Shown here: in pieces, positions 13,929-22,305 of the stretch
Numbering within the stretch: position 1 is the stretch's first letter
Layout of the letters: every line of letters begins with the position of its first letter
NCBI GenBank assembly: GCA_037131955.1
Contig: JBAXQC010000042.1
Location: 1 to 25,841, forward strand
Direction of reading: 5' to 3'
Source of the DNA: CAIMMJ01 sp037131955
GTDB taxonomy: Bacteria; Bacteroidota; Bacteroidia; UBA4408
Length of the DNA stretch: 25,841 bases
The notes under the pieces: generated by a model
Seen by the model: only the letters and a program-made list of their open reading frames with translations
The model's database searches: none
What the model was told of the DNA's origin: nothing
Program-made: the position numbers and the translations under genes

Positions 13929-15137
13929 ATGATTGCGGGAAAAAATATACTTTTAGGCATTACGGGTGGAATTGCAGCTTACAAAATTGCAAGTCTTACC
14001 CGTTTGTTAGTTAAAAATGGGGCATCTGTAAAAGTTATCATGACCAAAGATGCATGCAGCTTTATTGCTCCATTAACACTTTCTGTTTTATCCGGCAATC
14101 CGGTTTTTTCTGAGTTTATTAATCCATCAAATGGCACCTGGAACAATCATGTGGAATTGGGCTTATGGGCAGATTTATTTGTAATTGCACCATGCACAGC
14201 GAGCACGCTCTCAAAACTTGCAAACGGCCAAAGCGATAATTTGCTTACAACAACTTATTTATCCTGTAAAACTCAGGTAATGATTGCACCCGCTATGGAT
14301 CTGGACATGTGGAAACACCAGGCAGTAAAAACAAACATAGAAAAACTTAAGTTATTCGGAAATAAATTATTAATGCCAGATAGCGGCCCCTTGGCAAGTG
14401 GTTTAGAGGGTGAGGGAAGATTGCAAGAGCCAGAAAAAATTTTTTCAGAAATAGAATATTTCTTTTCATCTGCATTAGATTTAAAAAATAAGAAAGTATT
14501 AATTACTGCAGGCCCTACCAGAGAATACATTGACGCTGTAAGGTACATTTCAAACGCTTCGTCCGGGAAAATGGGATTTGCAATAGCAACTGGTTTTATA
14601 AAAAGAGGAGCAGAGGTAACAGTTATTGCAGGTCCGATGGATGATGCAGTTAAGAATAGTGATTGCAACATAATTGATGTTGTTTCTGCAGATGAAATGA
14701 TGAATAGTTTTAAATTGAATTTTAAAGACTCAGATATTGTGGTTTGTACTGCTGCTGTGGCCGATTATACAGTTAAAAATCCAATTAAAAATAAGATAAA
14801 AAAAGTAGATAACAACCTACAAATAGCCTTAGAACCTACACAGGATATTTTGCTTTATGCCGGAAAGAATAAAACGAAAAATCAAAGAATCATTGGATTT
14901 GCACTTGAAACAGACAATGAAATAGAAAATGCACAAAAGAAACTACATTCTAAAAATGCCGACATGATTATTCTTAATTCCTTAAACGACAAGGGTGCAG
15001 GTTTTGAAGGAAATACAAACAAGGTAACTTTTATACACAAAGGCAATAAAACCAAAAAATTAGAGTTAATGGAAAAGTCTTTCTTGGGCCAGGAAATTGT
15101 GAATGAAATTGTAAAATTGATAAATCCAAAATTGTGA
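13929..15137 (+). CDS. coaBC: Bifunctional phosphopantothenoylcysteine synthetase/decarboxylase
   Basis: The 402-residue protein fuses CoaC and CoaB. The flavin-dependent CoaC half (1-185) has GITGGIAAYK at 10-19, catalytic His74 in NNHVELGLWADLFVIAPCTA, and PAMDLDMW at 121-128. The CoaB half (190-402) has TAGPTREYIDAVRYISN, SSGKMG, AAVADY at 275-280 and KIKK at 289-292. It makes 4'-phosphopantetheine from phosphopantothenate and cysteine in CoA synthesis. Two CoaC positions differ from the E. coli pattern: Asp124 replaces Asn in P-x-M-N-x-x-M-W, and Ser157 stands where the substrate-reducing Cys is expected (LASG in place of ACG). Its TGA stop overlaps the GTG start of porD. Confidence 0.95.
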   Translation: MIAGKNILLGITGGIAAYKIASLTRLLVKNGASVKVIMTKDACSFIAPLTLSVLSGNPVFSEFINPSNGTWNNHVELGLWADLFVIAPCTASTLSKLANGQSDNLLTTTYLSCKTQVMIAPAMDLDMWKHQAVKTNIEKLKLFGNKLLMPDSGPLASGLEGEGRLQEPEKIFSEIEYFFSSALDLKNKKVLITAGPTREYIDAVRYISNASSGKMGFAIATGFIKRGAEVTVIAGPMDDAVKNSDCNIIDVVSADEMMNSFKLNFKDSDIVVCTAAVADYTVKNPIKNKIKKVDNNLQIALEPTQDILLYAGKNKTKNQRIIGFALETDNEIENAQKKLHSKNADMIILNSLNDKGAGFEGNTNKVTFIHKGNKTKKLELMEKSFLGQEIVNEIVKLINPKL

Positions 15138-16036
15138 TAAATAGAATAAAATTTGTTTTACTTTTAGTGTTGTTCGTTTGCAGTTCCAGATTGTTTTCGC
15201 AAGAGTTAAATTGTACCATAACAATAAACTCTCAGCAAGCACAGGGTTCAGACAAAAGAATTTTTGAAACTTTAAGAAACTCTTTAATGGAGTTCATGAA
15301 CAATACCAAATGGACACAAGATAACTTTAAGCAAGAAGAAAGAATAGAGTGCAGCTTTACAATAACAATCACAAGCAGAAAATCTATAAATGATTTTGAT
15401 GCAGGATTAGTTGTTCAATCAAGAAGGCCAACTTACAGAACAAATTATTCTTCTTTATTGATGAGCCACAACGACCCAGATTTTTCGTTCAGTTACGTGG
15501 AATTTCAACCGCTAGAATTTCAAGAAAACACTTTTTCAAATAACCTTACTGCATTGATGGGTTTTTATGCTTACATCATTTTAGGATTAGATTATGATTC
15601 GTTTGCACCCGAAGGCGGAAGTCCTTATTTTCAGAAAGCGTTAACCATCGTAAACAATGCTCAAAATACTGCAGAAAAAGGATGGAAAGCATTTGAAGGA
15701 AATAAAAACAGGTATTGGCTTGCAGACGGTTATACCAACGGAAATTACAAAGCTATAAGACAAACAATGTATAAGTATCACCGCAAAGGTTTAGATATTA
15801 TGGCTACAGATATTGAGAATGCAAGACTCGCAATTTCAGAATCTATTGAGAATTTAAAAATAGTGCATAACCTTGTTCCAGGTTCTTATTTAATGCAAAC
15901 TTTTTTTTGGGCCAAGGCCGACGAAATTGTAAATATTTATAAAGAGGCACCAAGCGACCAAAAGAATAAAATATTTACCGCACTCAGTATTATTGATCCC
16001 GGAAACGGTCAAAAATATCAAAAACTACAGCAGTAA
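15134..16036 (+). CDS. porD: Type IX secretion system protein PorD (DUF4835)
   Basis: The 300-residue protein starts at a GTG overlapping the coaBC stop by 4 bases (GTGA), which suggests translational coupling. Residues 1-23 are a Sec signal peptide (KFVLLLVLFVCSSRLFS), with mature ELNCTITIN after it. The motifs ELNCTITINSQQ, the FMNNTKWT segment, ECSFTITI, FSYVEFQPLEF and YIILGLDYDSFAPEGGSPYF identify the DUF4835 family, which I know as PorD, required for T9SS function in Porphyromonas gingivalis. It should act in the periplasm or at the outer membrane. Two T9SS cargo proteins are in the same window. No other T9SS structural gene is adjacent. Confidence 0.88.
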   Translation: MINRIKFVLLLVLFVCSSRLFSQELNCTITINSQQAQGSDKRIFETLRNSLMEFMNNTKWTQDNFKQEERIECSFTITITSRKSINDFDAGLVVQSRRPTYRTNYSSLLMSHNDPDFSFSYVEFQPLEFQENTFSNNLTALMGFYAYIILGLDYDSFAPEGGSPYFQKALTIVNNAQNTAEKGWKAFEGNKNRYWLADGYTNGNYKAIRQTMYKYHRKGLDIMATDIENARLAISESIENLKIVHNLVPGSYLMQTFFWAKADEIVNIYKEAPSDQKNKIFTALSIIDPGNGQKYQKLQQ

Positions 16037-16068
16037 TTTTTTCTTTTAATTTTCTAAATTGTTTGCAT

Positions 16069-16076
16069 TAACTTTG
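16069..16076 (+). promoter_or_regulatory. Putative internal promoter element before recN
   Basis: TAACTTTG fits TAnnTTTG and ends 4 bases before the recN GTG at 16081. Transcription from it would begin at or next to the start codon. I see no -33 TTG at the usual distance, so it may be chance. Confidence 0.35.
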
Positions 16077-16080
16077 CTTT

Positions 16081-17733
16081 GTGCTAAAGAGATTATCTAT
16101 ATCCAACTACGCTTTAATTGATAAAACCGAAATTCTTCCTGGCCATGGTTTAAGCATCATTACAGGTGAAACCGGTTCAGGAAAATCTATTATGCTTGAT
16201 GCATTAGGTTTAGTTGCAGGTCAAAGAGCAGATGTATCGGCCTTGCAAGACAAATCTAAAAAATGTGTTATTGAAGCTGAATTTGAAACCGTGGAAAATT
16301 GGTTCAAAGACTTTTTCTCTGAAAACGATTTAGATTATTCCGAGGTATCAATATTTAGAAGAGAAATTAATCCAAATGGAAATTCTAGGGCATTTGTAAA
16401 CGACACACCCGTTAACCTTTCTATTTTAAAAATTCTGGCCTCACAATTAATTGATATTCATTCTCAACACCAGACTTTAGAAATAAATCAATCATTGTTT
16501 CAAACAAATGTATTGGATAGCTTTTGCGGAAATCAAAAGTTAAGAGATGAATATTCTTTAGAATTTAATGCATACAAGCAAAAAATTAAATCGTTAGAAG
16601 AGTTAAAACAAAAGGCACAACTGTTTAATCAAGAAAAAGACTACCTCAATTTTTTATTTTCAGAATTAGAAGAGTTAAAAATAAAAGAGAATGAAGAAGA
16701 CGAATTAGAAACGGAAATTAACCAATTGAGCCATGCCGAAGAGATACAAAATTCTTTGCAAAAGATATTGTATTTAATTGGCGAAGAAGAAAACAATGTA
16801 TTGATAAAACTTAGTGAATCAAAAAACTTGATTTCAACTACAGTTAAATTCAAACAAGAATTTTCTGAACTAAAAAGCCGGATTGACTCTGTTTATATAG
16901 AGCTAAAAGATATTCAAGCAACACTTGAGAAAGAAAGCGAAAATTTTATTTACGATCCAATTAAATTAGATGAATTAAATTTAAGAATGAGTTTAATTCA
17001 AAAATTAAAAAAGAAACATGCTGCTGTAAATGCCAATCAATTAATTGAAATTTACAATGAAATTGAATTAAAACTTTCTGAATCTTCGGGCTTAGATATA
17101 GAAATTGATAACTTATCTAAAGAAACCAAAAAGTTAGAAGAAAACTTAAATAAGTTAGCTTTGGAATTGAGCAAAAAAAGAAAATCAAATACTAATTTAC
17201 TTTCAAAAAACATTGTTGAATTATTGGTGGATTTAGGCATGCCATCTTCTGAACTAATTATAGAATTAAGTTCGCTACCAGAATTAAATTCAACAGGATT
17301 GGATACTATTAAATTTTTATTTTCTGCCAACAAAGGAATACAAGCACAAAACATTTCAAGTATTGCTTCTGGTGGAGAACTATCTAGATTGATGTTGGCA
17401 ATTAAATACATTTCTTCGTTGCACCAGGATTTGCCAACAATTATTTTTGATGAAATAGATACTGGAGTTTCTGGTGAAGTAGCATACAAAGTAGGTTTGA
17501 TGTTACAAAAAATGTCTAAAACAACTCAGTTAATTGCTATTACACATTTGCCACAAATTGCAGGGAAGGCAGAGAATCATTATTTTGTTTACAAAGAGTC
17601 CGATAATCAAAAAACAAATTCTAAGATAAAGGAATTATCCAAAGAAGACAGAGTACTAGAAATTGCAAAAATGCTAAGCAATGGAAATCCCGGTGAAGCA
17701 GCAATTCTAAATGCAAAGGAGTTGATGGCTTAA
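16081..17733 (+). CDS. recN: DNA repair protein RecN
   Basis: The 550-residue SMC-like ATPase starts at GTG with MLKRLSISNYALIDK, the usual RecN N-terminus. Walker A G-E-T-G-S-G-K-S is at 29-36, and the Q-loop region DIHSQHQ is near 133-139. A coiled-coil hairpin rich in E, K and L covers about 150-380. The ABC signature SGGELSRLMLAIK is near 429, Walker B IIFDEIDTGVSGE near 457, and the D-loop/H-loop ends in ITHLPQIA. RecN acts early in double-strand break repair by holding DNA ends. It closes the bamD-rpoZ-coaBC-porD run, 44 bases after porD. No LexA-type box was recognised. A terminator follows immediately after the stop. Confidence 0.95.
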   Translation: MLKRLSISNYALIDKTEILPGHGLSIITGETGSGKSIMLDALGLVAGQRADVSALQDKSKKCVIEAEFETVENWFKDFFSENDLDYSEVSIFRREINPNGNSRAFVNDTPVNLSILKILASQLIDIHSQHQTLEINQSLFQTNVLDSFCGNQKLRDEYSLEFNAYKQKIKSLEELKQKAQLFNQEKDYLNFLFSELEELKIKENEEDELETEINQLSHAEEIQNSLQKILYLIGEEENNVLIKLSESKNLISTTVKFKQEFSELKSRIDSVYIELKDIQATLEKESENFIYDPIKLDELNLRMSLIQKLKKKHAAVNANQLIEIYNEIELKLSESSGLDIEIDNLSKETKKLEENLNKLALELSKKRKSNTNLLSKNIVELLVDLGMPSSELIIELSSLPELNSTGLDTIKFLFSANKGIQAQNISSIASGGELSRLMLAIKYISSLHQDLPTIIFDEIDTGVSGEVAYKVGLMLQKMSKTTQLIAITHLPQIAGKAENHYFVYKESDNQKTNSKIKELSKEDRVLEIAKMLSNGNPGEAAILNAKELMA

Positions 17734-17761
17734 TTTTTAGCTGCACCTGCTGCTCTAAAAA
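17734..17761. terminator. Convergent terminator between recN and the DUF6973-like gene
   Basis: TTTTTAG (17734-17740) pairs with CTAAAAA (17755-17761), with an inner GCA/TGC pairing. The stem is flanked by T and A runs, so it can terminate from both sides. It overlaps the stop codon of the minus-strand gene (17755-17757). Confidence 0.65.
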
Positions 17762-18411
17762 AACTTATGCTGAAATAATCTTCCTGAATTTATTAAACAT
17801 TTTGGCACATTCCATTTTCCTTGATATTTTTTTAAATCAATAACGTTGCTGTCGCAGTCTAAAAACTCATACCTAGAATTGGTTTTTAAAGTTTTGGCTT
17901 TGCCTAATTTTACTGCCTCAATTACTTTTATTTTTAATATTTCTTTGTCTTTGGTTTTGTGGGTTAAATAAATTTCTGCACCTAAATTATTGTTCCATAA
18001 ATCCATTACTGTAGAAATTGAATCTGGCAACTGTCCGTCTTCTTTTTTATGCTTTTTGTACTGTAAATAATTTCCTTTTTCGTGAGCTTTGCCTAGCTTT
18101 AAAGCCTTTCGTTTTCCAATTTTAGAAGTTAAGTAGGCCATCCAGAACGTGTGTTTAAATGCATCTAAATTACCACCAGAAATTAAGGTATCTAAACTTC
18201 TTTCTTTTTTTAGTTCAAGTGTAATTTTTAATACATCCTTACTAACAGTTAATGTTTTTTTTGCAACAAATGGGTGAGCCAAAACCCAAAAAAATTCGGG
18301 CCTAGATATTTTAGGAAGTGCAAAACTTAATTTACTAAACTCGCAAAAAATAAAAATTAGAAGTAATATTCTTTTCAATTTTAAAAAATTTAGTCTGCCG
18401 TGGTGGAGCAA
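17755..18411 (-). CDS. Secreted or membrane-tethered DUF6973-like protein
   Basis: The protein has up to 218 residues. Both plausible starts are TTG: 18411 (longest) and 18378, the second giving a cleaner signal peptide (MKRILLLIFIF, cleavage near SFA). The central part has G-G-N-L-D-A-F-K-H-T-F-W near 80-91, A-H-E near 109-111, and M-D-L-W-N-N-N-L-G-A-E near 136-146. This spaced H...HE...DLxNN pattern resembles the DUF6973 domain, found in exported proteins of unknown activity. The conserved His and Asn positions could be catalytic or metal-binding, which is inference. It is convergent with recN and divergent from the aminotransferase gene. Confidence 0.6.
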   Translation of the reverse strand: MLHHGRLNFLKLKRILLLIFIFCEFSKLSFALPKISRPEFFWVLAHPFVAKKTLTVSKDVLKITLELKKERSLDTLISGGNLDAFKHTFWMAYLTSKIGKRKALKLGKAHEKGNYLQYKKHKKEDGQLPDSISTVMDLWNNNLGAEIYLTHKTKDKEILKIKVIEAVKLGKAKTLKTNSRYEFLDCDSNVIDLKKYQGKWNVPKCLINSGRLFQHKFF

Positions 18412-18460
18412 AAAAGATTTGTAAATTTATAGTTTACTTTTACAATATAAAATTATTAAT

Positions 18461-19558
18461 ATGCAATACAGAAGAATGCCTATTGAAGTTGAATCGCCTG
18501 AACAATTAGGTTATGATACTATAAAATACAACTTATCAGAGAGTAGTGTAAGCGATTTGTTTTTAAAAGATTTAGGAAAATTAGACGACAATATTTTACT
18601 CTGCTATGGCGATCATTATGGATTGGTAGATTTGCGAAAAAAAATTGCAAAAGACGAAGGAATAAAAAATATTAATCATGTTTTAATCACCCCTGGTGCA
18701 ATTGGTGCATTGTTTTTTATAAATACTTCTTTGTTGGGCAAGGGCGACCACGTAATTGTTATGCACCCAAATTATGCTACAAATTTTGAAACACCCAGGG
18801 CAATTGGTTGTGAAATTTCTTATTTGAAAGTGGAGCCAAGTAAATATTTTTTAGACAAAGAATTTATAGAAAACAATGTTAAAGAAAACACCCAGCTAAT
18901 AAGTATAACTAGTCCTCATAATCCAACAGGGAGAATGCTATCTGAACTTGATATTGAATGGCTTTTGAACTTTACACTAGAGCGAAATATATTTTTATTA
19001 ATCGATGAAACTTATAGAGAAATTCCGTTTGGAGAACAATCAAAATCACTCTTAGCACTTAGAGGCTCACACGTAATTTCTGTAACTTCGGTGAGCAAGG
19101 CGTATGGATTACCCGGCCTAAGAATTGGTTGGTTGGTATGCGAAAACGATAAGATTATGGAAAATTTTTTAGCAGCTAAGGAACAAATAGTATTGTGCAA
19201 TTCTGTTGTTGACGAGCAATTGGCTTTAAATGCTTTGGTACAAAAATCACACCTACTTAAAAATGTTGAGCAGCACTTAGAAACAAATTTTCAATTGCTA
19301 AAAGAATGGTTGGCCATAGAAGATAGGGTAGAAACAAACCTTCCGCAAGGCGGTTGCGTTTGCTTGGTAAAAATTAAAAAGAAAATAGAAACTGCTAAAT
19401 TTTATGAATTGTTATTAAAGCAATATTCAACCTATGTTGGACCCGGACATTGGTTTGAGGTTAGTGATGATTATTTTAGATTGGGATTTGGTTGGCCTAC
19501 CAAAGAAGAATTAAAAAAAGGCTTGCAAAATATTTCTATGGCACTGAATCATTTTTAA
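18461..19558 (+). CDS. PLP-dependent aminotransferase, class I/II
   Basis: The 365-residue fold-type I enzyme has ITSPHNPTG near 147-156, the cofactor-binding DETY near 186-189, and the Schiff-base lysine at 213 in SVSKAYGLPGLRIGW. The C-terminal Arg in YFRLGFGW would bind the substrate carboxylate. There is no signal peptide. The short N-terminus and the overall pattern resemble aminotransferases in amino-acid or secondary metabolism, such as capreomycidine synthase-like proteins, but the substrate cannot be read from sequence. The shikimate kinase gene follows after 3 bases, so an aromatic amino acid role is possible. The ATG is the first start after the divergent intergenic gap. Confidence 0.88.
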   Translation: MQYRRMPIEVESPEQLGYDTIKYNLSESSVSDLFLKDLGKLDDNILLCYGDHYGLVDLRKKIAKDEGIKNINHVLITPGAIGALFFINTSLLGKGDHVIVMHPNYATNFETPRAIGCEISYLKVEPSKYFLDKEFIENNVKENTQLISITSPHNPTGRMLSELDIEWLLNFTLERNIFLLIDETYREIPFGEQSKSLLALRGSHVISVTSVSKAYGLPGLRIGWLVCENDKIMENFLAAKEQIVLCNSVVDEQLALNALVQKSHLLKNVEQHLETNFQLLKEWLAIEDRVETNLPQGGCVCLVKIKKKIETAKFYELLLKQYSTYVGPGHWFEVSDDYFRLGFGWPTKEELKKGLQNISMALNHF

Positions 19559-19561
19559 GAG

Positions 19562-20080
19562 ATGGTATTTTATTTACTTGGAATGCCAGGAACAGGAAAA
19601 AGCTCTATAGGCAAAAATGTGGCAAAAATGCTAGATTTTAATTTTATTGATTTGGATAAAATGATCGAAAAAAAATCTGATAGTTCAATAGCAGAAATTT
19701 GGCAAAATTTTGGTGAAGATTATTTTAGAAATCTCGAAAGCAAAACGCTAAAAGAAATTTCTGTGCTCCAAAATACCCTTGTTTCATGCGGCGGTGGAAC
19801 ACCCTGTTATTTTGAAAATATAAAGTGGATGAATGCCTCAGGCACAACCATATATTTAGAATTGCCAACAGCTATTTTACGAAAAAGGCTGTTTGAAAAA
19901 AGAGAGAGCAGACCAATGTTTTCGCAACTAAAAACAGTGGAAGAGTTGGAGATAAAACTTAACGAAGTTTACAATGCCAGAAAATCGTTTTATGAAACAG
20001 CCCACCATAGCATAATACTTAAAGGAACCTACCCCAATGATTTTTTTATTGTGAAGGAAAAAATTACTCAGTTAATGTAA
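19562..20080 (+). CDS. aroK: Shikimate kinase
   Basis: The 172-residue P-loop kinase has Walker A G-M-P-G-T-G-K-S at 7-14, the shikimate-binding DLD at 30-32, FR at 55-56, the glycine loop SCGGGTPC at 75-82, and the lid motif RPMF near 117. It phosphorylates shikimate at the 3-hydroxyl in chorismate synthesis. The length is typical. It starts 3 bases after the aminotransferase stop and is surely on the same transcript. No other shikimate pathway gene is in the window. The 3' end overlaps an unexplained open frame that continues to 20250. Confidence 0.93.
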   Translation: MVFYLLGMPGTGKSSIGKNVAKMLDFNFIDLDKMIEKKSDSSIAEIWQNFGEDYFRNLESKTLKEISVLQNTLVSCGGGTPCYFENIKWMNASGTTIYLELPTAILRKRLFEKRESRPMFSQLKTVEELEIKLNEVYNARKSFYETAHHSIILKGTYPNDFFIVKEKITQLM

Positions 20081-20229
20081 ATTGTAAAGCCGATAAAACA
20101 ACGTCAACCGTTGATTTTGAAAATGCCAATGAAACAAAAAGTAATGGCAATAAAATTATAAAGAAATCTAACTGTGTTTTCTCTTTTGATAGTATACCAT
20201 TTGTACGGTTTAATTTCAAAATTCAAAAA

Positions 20230-20592
20230 TTAATAGTTGTCAATACTTAATAAAACCAGCGTACATGATTCCTCAAAATTTATTTTATTTTGCCTCAGCA
20301 GTTCTTGCAATTCAACGTTTTCTGTTCCAGGGTTAAATAGTACTCTTTTTGGCTTCAATTCAATTATATAATTGTAAAACTGTTGTTGATGAGTAGGATT
20401 CAAATAAAGCGTAACTGTATCAAAATCTTTTTGAATTGGCAATTCATTTTTTATTTCTAAATCCTCTATATATCCATGCTGCTTGCCGTAGCAGTAGATT
20501 TCATGTCCTAACTTTGTAAGTTGTATTGCTGCCTTGTAAGAATATCTTGCTGGATTTGAACTTGCCCCAAGAATTAGTGTTTTTTTTGACAT
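20230..20592 (-). CDS. CoA-binding domain protein (YccU-like)
   Basis: The 120-residue protein is a single Rossmann-like CoA-binding domain: TLILGASSNPARYSYKA at 5-21, then a second strand with GHEIYCYG, VTLYLNP, and P-K-R-V-L-F-N-P-G-T-E-N at 80-91. The last segment is the family's hallmark. Small proteins of this kind bind CoA or a similar nucleotide; their physiological role is not established. It lies convergent with aroK and about 40 bases downstream of the glycosyltransferase gene, so it may be read from the same transcript. Confidence 0.88.
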   Translation of the reverse strand: MSKKTLILGASSNPARYSYKAAIQLTKLGHEIYCYGKQHGYIEDLEIKNELPIQKDFDTVTLYLNPTHQQQFYNYIIELKPKRVLFNPGTENVELQELLRQNKINFEESCTLVLLSIDNY

Positions 20593-20631
20593 AAATAAAA
20601 AAATAATAGGTTTTAAATTACAAAACTTATA

Positions 20632-22305
20632 CTATTCAACCTCTATAACATATGCTTTGCTATTTATGCTTGGATAGTAATTGTGATTATTTAATGAATA
20701 CCTAATAAAATATTTCCCTCTTTCAGAAGGTAATTTAATCTTTATCTTGAAGCTACTTTTTTGTTGAATTGGATTTTTTTCTTCTTCCGAAAAAATTAAT
20801 TTATCTTCTTTAAAAAGTTGGTAGCACATATAAAAATACTGGCTTTTGTCTTCTACCTGCCATGGAAAAATTGAATTAAAATTTTTGTAATTTAATTTCA
20901 CTTCAATTTCTTGACTTGGCTTTCCAACAATATTTTTATTGGTTGGTATAAAATAAAATCTTAAAAAAGATTGATAATTTTCTATTTTCTTTAGAAATAC
21001 GTTTTCTGAATTTGGCACAACAATAGAGTCCCAATTATTGTCTCTCCATCCATGAATAAACCATACAGGTTTCCCTCTGAATTCTTCGTTGTATTTCCAA
21101 TATTCATATTGATTTCTTCGGCCTTCTACATTATTGTATGAGCTTGCAACTCCATTGCTGTAAAACATAAATTGAGAAGGCTTTTGGTATGAATTTAAAA
21201 AGACCACTGGCGTATTTTTTGTTTTATTATAAATTAAATTTGCCCACGTTTTATTTCCACTCCATTCGTTGCGCAAGCGGCTTAATTGTGGAATAATATT
21301 AAAACACATTTGAAGTTTTACAACAAAAAGAATAAGCAGGGCAGGAATAAATAATTTTTTAAAAATTACAAACATTTTTGTTTGCTTTTTTATATAATCG
21401 TTCAATAATACAATTGCGGGAACCATTGCTGGTGCAGTCCAATTAGCCTCGGTTTTGCCTTTGAAACTCATTGCAAAAAAGAAGAAGAAAAATGTATAAA
21501 AAACATTTCTATAGTATTTTTCAATACCAGAGAAATTAGCTGACTCTTTAAAAATAACATAAAAAAACATCCAACTAATTAATGGTCCGGTAATAAAGAA
21601 TTGAGCAAGCAAATAATTCAATGTAAATTCAATTTTATAGCTTTTCATTGACCTTTCAAACAAATGATACTGCAGCGAAGGATAATCGTTTTTTATTTGC
21701 CAATAAATATGAGGAGCTAATAAAAGTATGCACAAGGCTATAATTCCATAAAATGATTTCCGTTTTAAAACTAGTGGAAAAGAAAATATGGCCACAATAA
21801 TTATTAATATACTGTGGTATTTACTGTATATTAAACAAGCACTAATTAGCCCAACAAAAATTGAATTAAGAAAATTGTCTTCTTCTAAATATTTTTTAAG
21901 TCCAATAAAAAACAAACCAGTAAAAAAAATTAATGGATTATCTGGAACCGCCAAAATTCCGCCAATATTTAGTGCCGTTAGCGATAAAATTATCATTACT
22001 AATAGTCCTAAATCTTTTTTATTACATAACTTATAAATAGTAAATATGCTTCCTAAAAAACTAACAATAAAAAAGAACCTTACGCCAAATTCATTTTTTC
22101 CAAACAATAGTGTGCCAAGCTTAATGAGCAATGCCGTCATTGGTGGATGATCTAGATAACCCCAATCTAAGTTTTGAGAAAAAACCCAGTAGTAGGCTTC
22201 GTCATTCCATAATTCTAATTTAAAAGTTTGTAGAACAGCAAGTGCAATAAGACTAAAAAAAAGTACAAAAGTTAAATTTGAAGAAATAGTTTTTTGCTCT
22301 TTCAT
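20632..22305 (-). CDS. GT39-type glycosyltransferase (PMT/ArnT-like)
   Basis: The 557-residue integral membrane protein begins with a transmembrane helix followed by WNDEAYYW (33-40), whose D-E pair is the catalytic acid motif of GT39/GT83 enzymes in the first periplasmic loop. LDHPPM (51-56) follows. About ten to twelve further hydrophobic helices run to about residue 335, then a soluble C-terminal domain of about 220 residues. Such enzymes move a sugar from a polyprenyl-phosphate donor to protein or lipid on the outer face of the inner membrane. Its ATG shares one base with the TAA stop of the upstream adhesin gene (TAATG), so the two are translationally coupled. The acceptor is unknown; the adhesin or surface glycans are candidates. 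Confidence 0.88.
   Translation of the reverse strand: MKEQKTISSNLTFVLFFSLIALAVLQTFKLELWNDEAYYWVFSQNLDWGYLDHPPMTALLIKLGTLLFGKNEFGVRFFFIVSFLGSIFTIYKLCNKKDLGLLVMIILSLTALNIGGILAVPDNPLIFFTGLFFIGLKKYLEEDNFLNSIFVGLISACLIYSKYHSILIIIVAIFSFPLVLKRKSFYGIIALCILLLAPHIYWQIKNDYPSLQYHLFERSMKSYKIEFTLNYLLAQFFITGPLISWMFFYVIFKESANFSGIEKYYRNVFYTFFFFFFAMSFKGKTEANWTAPAMVPAIVLLNDYIKKQTKMFVIFKKLFIPALLILFVVKLQMCFNIIPQLSRLRNEWSGNKTWANLIYNKTKNTPVVFLNSYQKPSQFMFYSNGVASSYNNVEGRRNQYEYWKYNEEFRGKPVWFIHGWRDNNWDSIVVPNSENVFLKKIENYQSFLRFYFIPTNKNIVGKPSQEIEVKLNYKNFNSIFPWQVEDKSQYFYMCYQLFKEDKLIFSEEEKNPIQQKSSFKIKIKLPSERGKYFIRYSLNNHNYYPSINSKAYVIEVE

Noticed and set aside
17052..17489. Minus-strand 145-codon open frame inside recN
   Set aside because: It is antisense to the conserved ABC signature and Walker B region of RecN, with low-complexity serine-rich content typical of shadow frames.
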